DNA of 64,000 nucleotides from an uncultured bacterium (lineage in GTDB: Bacteria > Acidobacteriota > Thermoanaerobaculia > Thermoanaerobaculales > Thermoanaerobaculaceae): the NCBI GenBank assembly GCA_937924755.1, contig CALEVZ010000028.1, positions 1 to 64,000 on the forward strand, in the 5' to 3' direction. Under the pieces are notes generated by a model. It saw only the letters and a program-made list of their open reading frames with translations. It did no database searches and was not told the origin of the DNA. The position numbers were made by a program, and so were the translations under genes. Every line of letters starts with the position of its first letter. The stretch's first letter is position 1. This document shows, in pieces, positions 52,368-60,833 of this stretch.

Positions 52368-53675
52368 TCAAAAGGCCTCCGAAAAGAGCGAAGAAATCAG
52401 CTCCAGCAGGCGGTCCCACGCGCCCCGGGTTTTCCATTCGTGGTAGGTGAACAAATCCGAGACGGCAATGTCCTTGAGGATCGCCGCCTCCACCGCAGCG
52501 GCGAAGGGACGATCGTAGATGACGACGTTGGCCTCGGCGTTCTTTTTCATCGAACGGTTGGAGAAGTTGACCGAGCCGATGGTCGTCCACACTCCGTCCA
52601 CCACCATCGCCTTGGTGTGCATCATGGTGGGCTGATACTCGTAGATCTGCACACCGCCGGCGAGCAGCTCGCCGTAGTAGAAGCGCGAGGCCCGCCGCAC
52701 CGGCGGGATGTCCGCATGGGGACCGGGGACCACCACGCGCACGTCCACCCCTCGTCGGGCCGCCTCCACCAGCGCGCGACGAATCTGCCGGTCGGGAACG
52801 AAGTAGGCACTGGCGATAAAGATGCGCTCCCGCGCCGCCTGGATGCCCATGTACAGCATGAGCTTGGCCATGGAGCTCTGATCGGTGCGCGAGGACGAGA
52901 TGGCCTGGGCAAGCACCTCTCCTGCAGGGGGAACCACCGGGAAGTGGCGCGCCCCATGCAGCACCTCGCCGGTGGTGTGGACCCAGTCCTCCATGAAGAT
53001 GCGCTGCATCTGGCGCACCACCGGACCGTCGAGGCGCACCGCCAGCTCTCGCCACTCGGAGGAGGAACCGGCGTCGCCCCGCCAGCGGTCATCGATGCCC
53101 CAGCCGCCGCAGTAACCGATGCGCCCGTCGATGACCAACAGGCGCCGATGGGTGCGATCGCCCAGCCGGAAGATGGAAAACAGACGAATGGGCTTGTACA
53201 CCCGTACATTTACCCCGGCGGCGCGCATCTTGTCCGTCAGGGTGGCGCCGAGCCTGGCTCCCACGCCATCCACTAGTACCCGGACCTCGACACCGGCGCG
53301 CGCCCGTTCGGCCAGGGCGCGGGCGAAGGCGGAGGGGATTTCCCCATCCGCAAAAAGGTAGGTTTCCAGGTTGATGGAGTGTTGCGCCGCGGCAACGGCC
53401 GCCAACATGTCGGGAAAGAAGCCGTCCCCGTTTTCCAGCAGCACCGCCCGGTTCCCGGGCACCATACCGGCGCGCAGGGCCTCCAGGGAGTTGAGAAACT
53501 CCTTGCTGCTCACACCGTAGTCCGGGTCGTACCGGTAAAAGGTGCGCTTGCCGGCCGAGAGGCAGCCGGCGGCGGGCAGGGCCAGAGCCAGAAACAGCAA
53601 GGCCTGCAGCTGCCTCCGCCATCTCCAGCATCCGCTCCTCCCCGCGGGTCCTCCCGGCCAAGGGATCGCCGCCAC
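52368..53675 (-). CDS. Phospholipase D-like/cardiolipin synthase-like lipoprotein
   Basis: A 435-residue PLD-superfamily protein. The lipobox LALPAAGC (Cys38) after a hydrophobic stretch predicts a lipoprotein. The second HKD motif is canonical (HTKAMVVDG followed by GSVN). In the first, the Lys is replaced by Arg (H176-R-R178-LLVIDG). FPDMLAAVAAAQHSINLETY is typical of cardiolipin synthases of the ClsC/YbhO type. The GTG at 53675 is the only start that keeps the signal segment; it lies 10 bases from the DmpA-family gene stop, so they form a pair. Confidence 0.85.
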   Translation of the reverse strand: MAAIPWPGGPAGRSGCWRWRRQLQALLFLALALPAAGCLSAGKRTFYRYDPDYGVSSKEFLNSLEALRAGMVPGNRAVLLENGDGFFPDMLAAVAAAQHSINLETYLFADGEIPSAFARALAERARAGVEVRVLVDGVGARLGATLTDKMRAAGVNVRVYKPIRLFSIFRLGDRTHRRLLVIDGRIGYCGGWGIDDRWRGDAGSSSEWRELAVRLDGPVVRQMQRIFMEDWVHTTGEVLHGARHFPVVPPAGEVLAQAISSSRTDQSSMAKLMLYMGIQAARERIFIASAYFVPDRQIRRALVEAARRGVDVRVVVPGPHADIPPVRRASRFYYGELLAGGVQIYEYQPTMMHTKAMVVDGVWTTIGSVNFSNRSMKKNAEANVVIYDRPFAAAVEAAILKDIAVSDLFTYHEWKTRGAWDRLLELISSLFSEAF

Positions 53676-53685
53676 GCTCGCCCCG

Positions 53686-54813
53686 CTATTCCGGTTCGCG
53701 CAGCGCGCCGCGGGCCCGCAGCAGGTCCAGCACCTGCGCTACCGGCAGGGCTTCGACCGTCCGCCCCCGTCCGGTGACGGTGGTGGCGGCGAACAGCGAG
53801 TTCACCACCGCCTCCTCGGTGGCCTCGATGACGGCCAGGAAAAGAGGGGAAAGCGCGTCATCTCCCAGTCGGGGAGCCGGCCGAGCCTGCCGTTCACCGT
53901 GGCGCCGTCGCACCTCGGGGTGAGCGGAGAAGGCAATGGCATAGTCGCCGCTGCCGCCGGAACCAGAGGACCCGGCCCGTGCCAGCCCCAGAGGCGCCCG
54001 CGCCGCCAGCCGCTCCAGCTGGCGGGCGTCCAGGGGGGCGTCGGTGGCGATGACGATCATGCAGGAGCCGCCCGCATCCGCGTCCGGTGCCTGTTTGAAG
54101 CTGTATCGGCCGAGCAGCTGCCCCACCGGCACGCCGGCGATGGTCAAGGCCCCGCCGAAGTTGGTCTGCACCAGCACCCCAACGGTGAAACCACCCAGGG
54201 AGGGGGGAAGCCGCCGGGAGGAGGTGCCGATCCCTCCCTTCCACCCCAGACACACCGTCCCGGTGCCGGCTCCCACCGACCCTTCCGCCACCGGCCCGCT
54301 GGCCGCGGCGGCCAGAGCCTGACGCAGTTCGCTGCGCCCCGCTGGCCGCCGCCGGATATCGGAGAGGTGGGCGTCGTTGCACTCCCCCACCACCGGATTG
54401 ACCGAGATCACCTCCTGGTTGTCAGGCTGCTCCAGGGTCCACTCGGCCAGGGCATCGGCCAATCGCCACACCGACAGGGTGGAGGTGAGGGCGATGGGCG
54501 TCTCCAGCGCCCCCAGCTCGCGCACCTGGGACAGTCCGATGAGCTTGCCAAAGCCGTTGAACACCGCCACCGCGGCGGGAACCTTGTCCTGGAAGATATT
54601 GCCCGGATGGGGAAGCACCACCGTGACGCCGGTGCGCACCTCCTCCCCCTCCACCAGGGTGGCATGCCCCACCCGCACCCCGGGCACGTCGGTGATGGCG
54701 TTATCCGGCCCGGGCGGGAGAATTCCGATCACCACCCCGGCCTGGCGGGGTCGCGGGCCGGCGGCCGCGGCCACACCGCCGACCAGCAGCAAGGGGAGGA
54801 GCAGGCGCAGCAT
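53686..54813 (-). CDS. P1 family peptidase (DmpA/ornithine acyltransferase fold)
   Basis: A 375-residue autoprocessing N-terminal nucleophile hydrolase (L-aminopeptidase/D-esterase family S58), preceded by a signal peptide (LRLLLPLLLVGGVAAAAG). Signature stretches are NAITDVPGVRVGHATLVEGE, TGVTVVLPHPG, VFNGFGKLIGLSQVRELGAL and VGAGTGTVCLGWKGGIGTSS; the processing site probably lies in GGIGTSSRRLP. VIEATEEAVVNSLFAATTVT closes the fold. It cleaves N-terminal residues from peptides or beta-amino acids. GGAGGTGTCC precedes the ATG. Confidence 0.88.
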   Translation of the reverse strand: MLRLLLPLLLVGGVAAAAGPRPRQAGVVIGILPPGPDNAITDVPGVRVGHATLVEGEEVRTGVTVVLPHPGNIFQDKVPAAVAVFNGFGKLIGLSQVRELGALETPIALTSTLSVWRLADALAEWTLEQPDNQEVISVNPVVGECNDAHLSDIRRRPAGRSELRQALAAAASGPVAEGSVGAGTGTVCLGWKGGIGTSSRRLPPSLGGFTVGVLVQTNFGGALTIAGVPVGQLLGRYSFKQAPDADAGGSCMIVIATDAPLDARQLERLAARAPLGLARAGSSGSGGSGDYAIAFSAHPEVRRRHGERQARPAPRLGDDALSPLFLAVIEATEEAVVNSLFAATTVTGRGRTVEALPVAQVLDLLRARGALREPE

Positions 54814-54879
54814 GGACACCTCCAACGCTGGGGCATTGTAGCCGCCGCGCCCGCACGCTGCCCGACGAGCCGCTGGATG

Positions 54880-55729
54880 CTACTCCAGCGTAGCTACTGG
54901 CAGGACCGTGCGCGGGTCGTGGGTGGTGCGGTCCACCACCGACACGTAGGCTGTCACCGGCTGATCGCTGGTGAAAAACAGATCGACCAGCTCGGGGGCT
55001 ATACACACGATCAGTGGGGGTTCGGGCGCGCTGACCCGCAGCTGCCGCCACGACTCCGGCTCCAGTGTCAGTTCATAGGGTGTCCTCACCTCCAACCCGT
55101 TGATGGTGAGGCGCCCCGGGCTGCCGGCGCGGTCTCGCCCGAGGCGCACGGTCGCTTTGACCGCCCCCGGGTTGACCAAGTGGAGGTGGAGATCAAAAAG
55201 CGGCGGCCCGCAGGGTCCGGGGTGCCAGATCAGTCCGGCAGCATCCACACAACCCCGGTCCCGCCAGCTCGGACCATGGGATGCCGGGAATGACCTGCCC
55301 GAAGCCGCGCAGCAGATCCTCCCGCGACACGTCCCTGGCGCCCGGCCCGTTGACCATGGGGGCGGTGATCTCCAGCCGGCGGTCAGCTGCGAAGACCACA
55401 GCCCCCAGCAGGCGATCCACATATCCCAGGTCCCGGGCGATGTGGCTGGCCGGCCAGGCGATCGTGGTGTAGGCGGGAACGCGAAGTTCCACCACGCTGA
55501 GCGGCAGGCAGGGCCGCTCGGCGCGCTGATCCGAGACGATGGCCCGCACCAGGAGCACCGCCACCTCGACCGGGTGCGGGTTGGCGATGTAGAGCTCGGT
55601 GGTCCAGCGGTTGCCCCCCATGCCGCCGGTCTGGTAGGCGAAAATCGGCAGCACCGTGTCCTCCGCCCCCGCCAGCCCGGCCGACAACATGCCTGCCAGC
55701 AGGAGTACGGCTGCCTTGAACTTCGACAT
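54880..55729 (-). pseudogene. Frameshifted secreted beta-sandwich protein
   Basis: The first frame (55729 to about 55260) has a signal peptide (MSKFKAAVLLLAGMLSAGLA) and an exported beta-rich start (VLPIFAYQTGGMGGNRWTTE, then LYIANPHPVEVAVLLVRAI), ending GQVIPGIPWSELAGPG. The meaning then continues in another frame (CVDAAGLIWHPGPCGPPLFD to VVDRTTHDPRTVLPVATLE*). The two parts make one coherent protein of about 280 residues, so a one-base lesion lies near 55255-55270. It may be a real mutation or a sequencing error in a G-rich run. Resembles extracellular Ig-like or DUF5719-like modules. No function. Confidence 0.7.
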
Positions 55730-55900
55730 GAGCCACTACTTGCGGTCACGGCGCGGGAGTGCATCCCCTGCTCCCGGCCACTGTTTTCTCCCCCCAGTAC
55801 CACCAACTTGGTGCACCAGCTTCCCCATGTCACGCCGGCCGGCCAGCGGCGGCCGTGGTGCAGAACCCCCTGGTGGGGGTACCATGCGCCAGTGGGCCTG

Positions 55901-57766
55901 ATGTTCTCCCCTTGGCGCGCCCCGGGCAGCGGCGCCAGCTTGGTCCAGCGCGGGGTGCGGCTGGTGCGCCGGCAGGTGCGGAGGGCAGCTTTTGCGCTGC
56001 GTCCTCCGCGGGTCCGGTTCGTTTACGACCCGGCCTACGATCGCCACCTATGGGGCGTGCCCCTGGATCCCCTGCGCGCCGATCGCATCCTCGCCTTTCT
56101 CACCGAGGAAGGGCTCATCACCCACGAAGAGATCTCCACCCCGCGTCCGGCGGCGATGAAGAACCTCCTGCTTGCCCACACCCCGGAGTACGTAGAGACA
56201 CTGCAGCGCGCCTCCACCCTCACCTCCATCCTTGGCACGCCGGTGGCCGAAGAGGAACGGGAGGCCATCCTGGACTTGCAGCGCCTGATGGTGGGAGGAA
56301 CCATCCAGGCGACCCGCATCGCCCTCGCCTCGGGTAACGTGGGGATCAACCTGGGTGGCGGATTCCATCACGCCGCGGCCGACCGTGGCATGGGGTTTTG
56401 CGTCTTCAACGACGTGGTGGTGGCCATCCGCCGCTTGCGGCAACGGGGGTGGCAGGGGCGGGTGCTGGTGGTGGACCTGGACCTGCACGATGGCAACGGC
56501 ACCCGCGCCGCCTTCTCCGGGGACGCCACCGTGCACACCTATTCCATCCACAACGACCACTGGGGGGAGACGGCGGCGGTGGAGTCCACCAGCATCGCCC
56601 TGGGTGCAGGAGTGGCGGACGAGGCGTACCTGGGCACCCTGCTTAAGACTTTGCCGCCGGTGGTTGAACGATTCTCCCCCAACCTCATCATCTACATTGC
56701 CGGCTGCGACGTAGCCGCCGGGGATGCCTTGGGGAACTGGCGCATCACCGCCGACGGCATCCTCGCCCGCGATCGGCTGGTGGCCGAGATGGCCCTCGGC
56801 CGGCGAATCCCTCTCGTGGTGCTCCTGGGAGGCGGCTACGGCGACGAGGCGTGGCGCCACTCGGCCCGCTTCTTCGCCTGGCTGCTGGCCGGTCGCGCCA
56901 TCGAGCCGCCCGACAACGAGGAGTTGACGCTACTGCGTTTTCGACAGATCAAAGCGCGGCTGGATCCCCTCGCCCTCACCTCGACCACGGCGGACAGCGA
57001 CTGGGGGCTCACCGAGGAAGACCTAGTGGGCATCCTGCCCGGGGTACCGCGCCAGACCCGCTTTCTCAACTATTACTCCAGGGTCGGCGTGGAGTTGATG
57101 CTGGAACGCTTCGGCATCTTCAACCTGCTGCGCGCGAGAGGGTTTTCCAGCCCCAGCTTGCAGCTGGAGCTGGACCACCCGCTGGGCCAGACGCTGCGGG
57201 TGTGGAACGGCGGCGTGGGCGCCGAGCTGCTTCTCGAGGTGCGCCTCAACCGCTCCGTCCGCGCCGTGCCCGAAATGGAGGTTCTCGTCGTCGAGTGGTT
57301 GCTGCTGCAAAACCCTCGTGCCTCCTTTCCCGCCCATCGCCCGCCCCTGCCCGGGCAGCAGCACCCGGGGCTCGGCATCCTCACCGAAATCTTCGGCTGG
57401 CTGGTGGTCATGTGCGAAAGCCTCTCCCTCGACGGCATCTTCGTCCACCCCAGCCACTACCACATTGCTGTCTTGAGCCGCAAGCACCTGCGCTTTCTCC
57501 ACCCGGCGCACGAGGCGCTGTTTCGCGCCCTCACCGTGGCCCTCGCCGGGATGCCTCTGGCCATCGCCTCACGCGCCGTCGATACCCTCGCGGTGTGGGA
57601 CAGGGATACTGACCAACCGGTGCGCTGGGGGGTACATCCCATGGTTCTGCCGGTCTCGGAGCGTTTGCGGCAGCTGGTGGAGGGGGAAGACTACCTGGCG
57701 GCGGTGGAGGCGGCGGTTCGCCATCTGGAGTACCGGCCCGGCAAAGCCACCGGCGGGGTACACTGA
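55901..57766 (+). CDS. Histone-deacetylase superfamily protein with unknown C-terminal half
   Basis: A protein of about 621 residues. Residues about 40-330 form an arginase/HDAC fold: RFVYDPAYDRHLWGVPLDPL, GGGFHHAAADRGMGFCVFND (the double His site), VVDLDLHDGNGT (metal ligands D and H), YIAGCDVAAGDALGNW (third metal Asp) and LLGGGYGDEAW. It is expected to be a deacetylase of acetylpolyamines or acetate-modified small molecules as in AcuC. Residues about 335-621 (FRQIKARLDPLALTSTTADS, then a domain ending VLPVSERLRQLVEGEDYLAA) match nothing I recognise. ATG 55901 or GTG 55892 could start it. Confidence 0.83.
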   Translation: MFSPWRAPGSGASLVQRGVRLVRRQVRRAAFALRPPRVRFVYDPAYDRHLWGVPLDPLRADRILAFLTEEGLITHEEISTPRPAAMKNLLLAHTPEYVETLQRASTLTSILGTPVAEEEREAILDLQRLMVGGTIQATRIALASGNVGINLGGGFHHAAADRGMGFCVFNDVVVAIRRLRQRGWQGRVLVVDLDLHDGNGTRAAFSGDATVHTYSIHNDHWGETAAVESTSIALGAGVADEAYLGTLLKTLPPVVERFSPNLIIYIAGCDVAAGDALGNWRITADGILARDRLVAEMALGRRIPLVVLLGGGYGDEAWRHSARFFAWLLAGRAIEPPDNEELTLLRFRQIKARLDPLALTSTTADSDWGLTEEDLVGILPGVPRQTRFLNYYSRVGVELMLERFGIFNLLRARGFSSPSLQLELDHPLGQTLRVWNGGVGAELLLEVRLNRSVRAVPEMEVLVVEWLLLQNPRASFPAHRPPLPGQQHPGLGILTEIFGWLVVMCESLSLDGIFVHPSHYHIAVLSRKHLRFLHPAHEALFRALTVALAGMPLAIASRAVDTLAVWDRDTDQPVRWGVHPMVLPVSERLRQLVEGEDYLAAVEAAVRHLEYRPGKATGGVH

Positions 57767-57771
57767 TCCCA

Positions 57772-58673
57772 TGACCACGCGCGTTGCCCTGGTGCACTAC
57801 GAGGTGAACCACGATTCGCGCTTCAATCTGGAGCGCGGCCTGGCGGCGGTGCGGCAGGCCGCCGCCCACGGCGCCCGTCTGGTGGTCTTTCCAGAGCTGG
57901 CGCTGACCCCGTTCTTTCCCCAGCGACCGGTCTGCGGCCCGCCACCCCTCGAGCTCGCCGAGTCGGTGCCGGGGCCCACCACCGATGCCTTCGCCGCCCT
58001 GGCGCGGGAGCTCGAGGTGGTGATTGTCCTTAACCTGGACGAGCGCGAGAACTTTCCCAGCTTGGACAATTGACGCCGACGGCCGCCTGCGGGGCGTGAA
58101 GCGGATGCTGCACATCGCCGAGATGCCGGCCTTCCACAAGCAGGGGTACTACACCCCCGGGGAACGCGGCATGCCGGTGTACGCCACTGCGGTGGGACGC
58201 CTGGGAGTGGTCATCTGCTACGACCGCCACTACCCGTAGGTGATGCGCGCCCTGACCTTGAGAGGTGCCGAGATCATCGCCATCCCGCTGGCCGGAGCGG
58301 TGGGGGAGTGGCCGGAGGGGCTGTTCGAGGCGGAGATGCGCGCGGCAGCTTTCCAGAACGCTTACTTCACCGCCCTCGCCAATCGCGTCGGCCGCGAGGA
58401 GGTACTGAAATTTGCCGGCGGCTTTTCTGTCTGCAACCCACTGGGGCAGAGGTCATTGCCCGGGCTCCTCTGGGGGAGGGATGCATTCTCCACGCCGACT
58501 GCGACCTTTCTCTCGTCGCGTCCTCGCCGGCGCGCCGCCTCTTCCTGCGCGACCGCCGCGCCGAGCCGATGCCGCATCTCTTGAAGTCAGGGGACTGGCT
58601 GCCGCGGTCGCTGCTCGGCACCCCTCCCCGTTGCCAATGCGGACCGCAGCCGAGAGCGAAGGCTCGGTGTTAA
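57772..58673 (+). pseudogene. Broken carbon-nitrogen hydrolase (nitrilase family)
   Basis: Three frames together spell one nitrilase-superfamily enzyme. Frame 1 (57772-58074) has the catalytic Glu (VVFPELALTPFFP) and stops after ENFPSLDN. A shifted frame continues IDADGRLRGVKRMLHIAEMP with the catalytic Lys, then GVVICYDRHYP with the catalytic Cys and an in-frame TAG at 58237-58239, apparently a one-base change from GAG. It then reads VMRALTLRGAEIIAIPLAGA. A third shift near 58440 gives TGAEVIARAPLGEGCILHAD. At least three lesions make the gene dead. Confidence 0.88.
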
Positions 58674-58678
58674 AGGCC

Positions 58679-58707
58679 TTGACAACTTTTGCGAGGCGAT
58701 CTAGTCT
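58679..58707 (+). promoter_or_regulatory. Promoter of the surface-protein gene
   Basis: TTGACA at 58679-58684 followed after 17 bases by TAGTCT at 58702-58707; transcription would start about 20 bases before AAGGAGGAATCC and the ATG at 58728. The -35 box is perfect, the -10 weak. Confidence 0.6.
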
Positions 58708-58727
58708 GCACAACGAAGGAGGAATCC

Positions 58728-59681
58728 ATGCAAAAGCTTCTTGCTGTCGCATCCCTCGTCTGCCCGCTTGTTCTCGTGGCTGGGGCGGTGGCCAGCGACC
58801 ACGGACAGGCTCCGCCGCCCCCGGCTCCGCCTCTCGCGACCGCCCTTGCAACCAGCGGGGCCACCTACCTGACCGACACCGACAACGAGAACAACGCCGG
58901 CACCGGCGTCGCCGACGGCGACATGGGGGCGGCGAGCACCGGCTGCCTGTTCAAGAGCAGTTCCATCCACCCCATCGAGTTCAACATCTTCGTGACCGGG
59001 CCGCTGCCCACCACCTCGGCGGTGCTGTTGGTCGAGACCTGGGACGTCGACTTCAGCGATGGCGAGCTGGACGAGGTGTTTTTCAACAACGTGTCGCTGG
59101 GCTACGCCACCGGCGCCAACAACCAGTGGTCCAATACCACGTTCACTCTCCCGCTGGGGCTTGTCGTGGCCGGCAAGAATACGGTGCGGATGATGGTTGA
59201 CCAGGGCACCTCCGGCAGTTGGTGCACGTGGATCGCCCGCGGCCAGTTGATCATCGACGGCGGCGCCGCGGCCACCGCGTCCTGCCGCACCATCACCACC
59301 GACAAGGCCAACTACCAGTGGGGCGAGCAGGTCACGGTGACGGTCGAGGCGGACACCACCCTGCCCACCCAGAGCGTGCGCATCGAGGCCAACATCAAGA
59401 ACTCCTCCAACGTGATCGTGGCCGGCTCGTCGCGTACCGTCACCATCACCGGAACCAACAACGATCCCGAGTCGTTCGTCTTGAGCTTGCCAGCCAGCGG
59501 CGGCATCGAGACGTATACTGCCGAGGCGATCATTTTCGATGCCCAAACCGGAGCTTTCCAGACCACCTGCAGCGTCAACTTCCAGGTGGGGCGCGAGGCG
59601 ATCCCGGCTCTCGGCTACGCCGGTCTCGCGGCGCTGGCGCTGTTGCTGGCCGCCGCCGCCGCTTTCGTGCTGCGTCGGTAG
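58728..59681 (+). CDS. Exported surface protein with sorting-signal-like C-terminus
   Basis: A 317-residue secreted protein. Signal peptide MQKLLAVASLVCPLVLVAGA (about 1-22), then a beta-sandwich region (TDTDNENNAGTGVADGDMGA, SSSIHPIEFNIFVTGPLP) and an Ig-like module (ITTDKANYQWGEQVTVTVEA). It ends in EAIPALGYAGLAALALLLAA followed by FVLRR: a short Pro motif, one membrane helix and basic residues, as in IPTL-CTERM/PEP-CTERM-type sorting tails. It could be a substrate of an exosortase-like system, but no such enzyme is in the window. AAGGAGG precedes the ATG; two terminators follow. Confidence 0.8.
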   Translation: MQKLLAVASLVCPLVLVAGAVASDHGQAPPPPAPPLATALATSGATYLTDTDNENNAGTGVADGDMGAASTGCLFKSSSIHPIEFNIFVTGPLPTTSAVLLVETWDVDFSDGELDEVFFNNVSLGYATGANNQWSNTTFTLPLGLVVAGKNTVRMMVDQGTSGSWCTWIARGQLIIDGGAAATASCRTITTDKANYQWGEQVTVTVEADTTLPTQSVRIEANIKNSSNVIVAGSSRTVTITGTNNDPESFVLSLPASGGIETYTAEAIIFDAQTGAFQTTCSVNFQVGREAIPALGYAGLAALALLLAAAAAFVLRR

Positions 59682-59706
59682 CGCGTTCGTACTTTTTTTA
59701 CTCCTC

Positions 59707-59735
59707 AACCCGGGGCACCGCTCCCCGGGTTTTTT
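59707..59735 (+). terminator. Intrinsic terminator 1
   Basis: Perfect 9-bp stem AACCCGGGG/CCCCGGGTT with a 7-base loop (59707-59715 and 59723-59731) followed by TTTTT. Terminates the surface-protein transcript. Confidence 0.88.
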
Positions 59736-59803
59736 CTTTCGCTGCCGCCGTTGGTGGCTTCGGGTTGCTCTCGGCGTGGGCATTTGAGGCCGAGCCAGTC
59801 CTC

Positions 59804-59835
59804 CGCCCCCGCGGAGAGACCGCGGGGGCGTTTTT
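59804..59835 (+). terminator. Intrinsic terminator 2
   Basis: Perfect 11-bp stem CGCCCCCGCGG/CCGCGGGGGCG with a 5-base loop (59804-59814 and 59820-59830) followed by TTTTT. It follows terminator 1 by about 70 bases and acts in the plus direction, probably as a backup before the convergent DUF523 gene. Confidence 0.85.
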
Positions 59836-59855
59836 CTTTCCGCGTCACACTCCTG

Positions 59856-60833
59856 CTAGACGTGATTGCGCAGCATGAGTTCCTTGGGGTGAGGCTCGAG
59901 GTACGTCTGGCCCGCCAGGTAGGCCACCTGGTGCACCCGCACCCAGTGGCGCAACAGAGTCACCGGCACCACCAGAGGAAGCAGACCGGCGCGGTAGTCT
60001 TCGATGAGACCGAGCAGCTCCGCCCGGTCCTCGGCGCTCAGCAGCTTCTTGAAGTGACCGAGGACGTGGAGCAGGACGTTGGCGTTGCGGCGGGGGGTGG
60101 CAATGACCTGGAGAGCGGCCATGAATTTCATAGTGTAGGTCGCCTGGATCTCGAGAGGGGGAACCCCCTTGGCGGTGGCGACCAGCCGCCCGAGGGCCTG
60201 GTAGGTCTGTGGGCTGTGGGCCATGAGCTGCAGCTTGTGGGCGGTGTGAAAAGCCACCAGATCGCCGAGCCGCCAGCGTCCGGCAAAAAACGTCCGCAGG
60301 CGGTGATGGGCGAACACTCGTTCGACGAAGTTGTCCCGCAACCGGGGATCGTTGAGGCGCCCCTCCTCCTCCACCGGCAAGGAGGGAAGGCGCGCCATTA
60401 AGGCGGCGGCAAACAGGCCCACCCCGTTCTTGGTGGGCATACCACCGTGGTGGTAGACCTTGACCCGCTCCATCCCGCAGGAGGGGGAATCCTTTTTGAG
60501 CACGAAGCCGTCCAGCTGCATCTCCGCCAGCGCCGCAGCACGGCGGGCCGACAACTCCCGCATGCGCTCGGTCCAATCGGCTCCCGAGCGGGGGGCGATC
60601 ATGCGAATCTCTCCCTGCTGCTCCACCAGCCGCACCGACTCCCGGGGCACCCCCATTCCCACCTCCAGTTCGGGGCACACCGGCACCCACTCCACCCAGC
60701 GGCCGAAGGTGTGGACCAGGAAAGAGTCCTGCTTGTGGCCGCCGTCGAAGCGTACTTTCTTGCCCAGCAGGCAGGAGGAAATCCCTAGCCGGATGGGATC
60801 TTCACCGTCGGGCCTGGGGGGCTTTTCGCTCAT
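59856..60833 (-). CDS. DUF523/DUF1722 protein (YbgA-like)
   Basis: A 325-residue protein with two domains. DUF523 (about 10-160): IRLGISSCLLGKKVRFDGGH, VCPELEVGMGVPRESVRL and GFVLKKDSPSCGMERV, with clustered Cys residues (SSCLLG, VCPE, PSCG) suggesting an Fe-S or metal site. DUF1722/YbgA (about 195-310): FHTAHKLQLMAHSP, LHVLGHFKKLLS and HWVRVHQVAYLAGQTYLEPH. In many bacteria the gene accompanies photolyase; here it follows ferrochelatase with an ATGA overlap, which suggests a haem, metal or redox link. Confidence 0.85.
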   Translation of the reverse strand: MSEKPPRPDGEDPIRLGISSCLLGKKVRFDGGHKQDSFLVHTFGRWVEWVPVCPELEVGMGVPRESVRLVEQQGEIRMIAPRSGADWTERMRELSARRAAALAEMQLDGFVLKKDSPSCGMERVKVYHHGGMPTKNGVGLFAAALMARLPSLPVEEEGRLNDPRLRDNFVERVFAHHRLRTFFAGRWRLGDLVAFHTAHKLQLMAHSPQTYQALGRLVATAKGVPPLEIQATYTMKFMAALQVIATPRRNANVLLHVLGHFKKLLSAEDRAELLGLIEDYRAGLLPLVVPVTLLRHWVRVHQVAYLAGQTYLEPHPKELMLRNHV

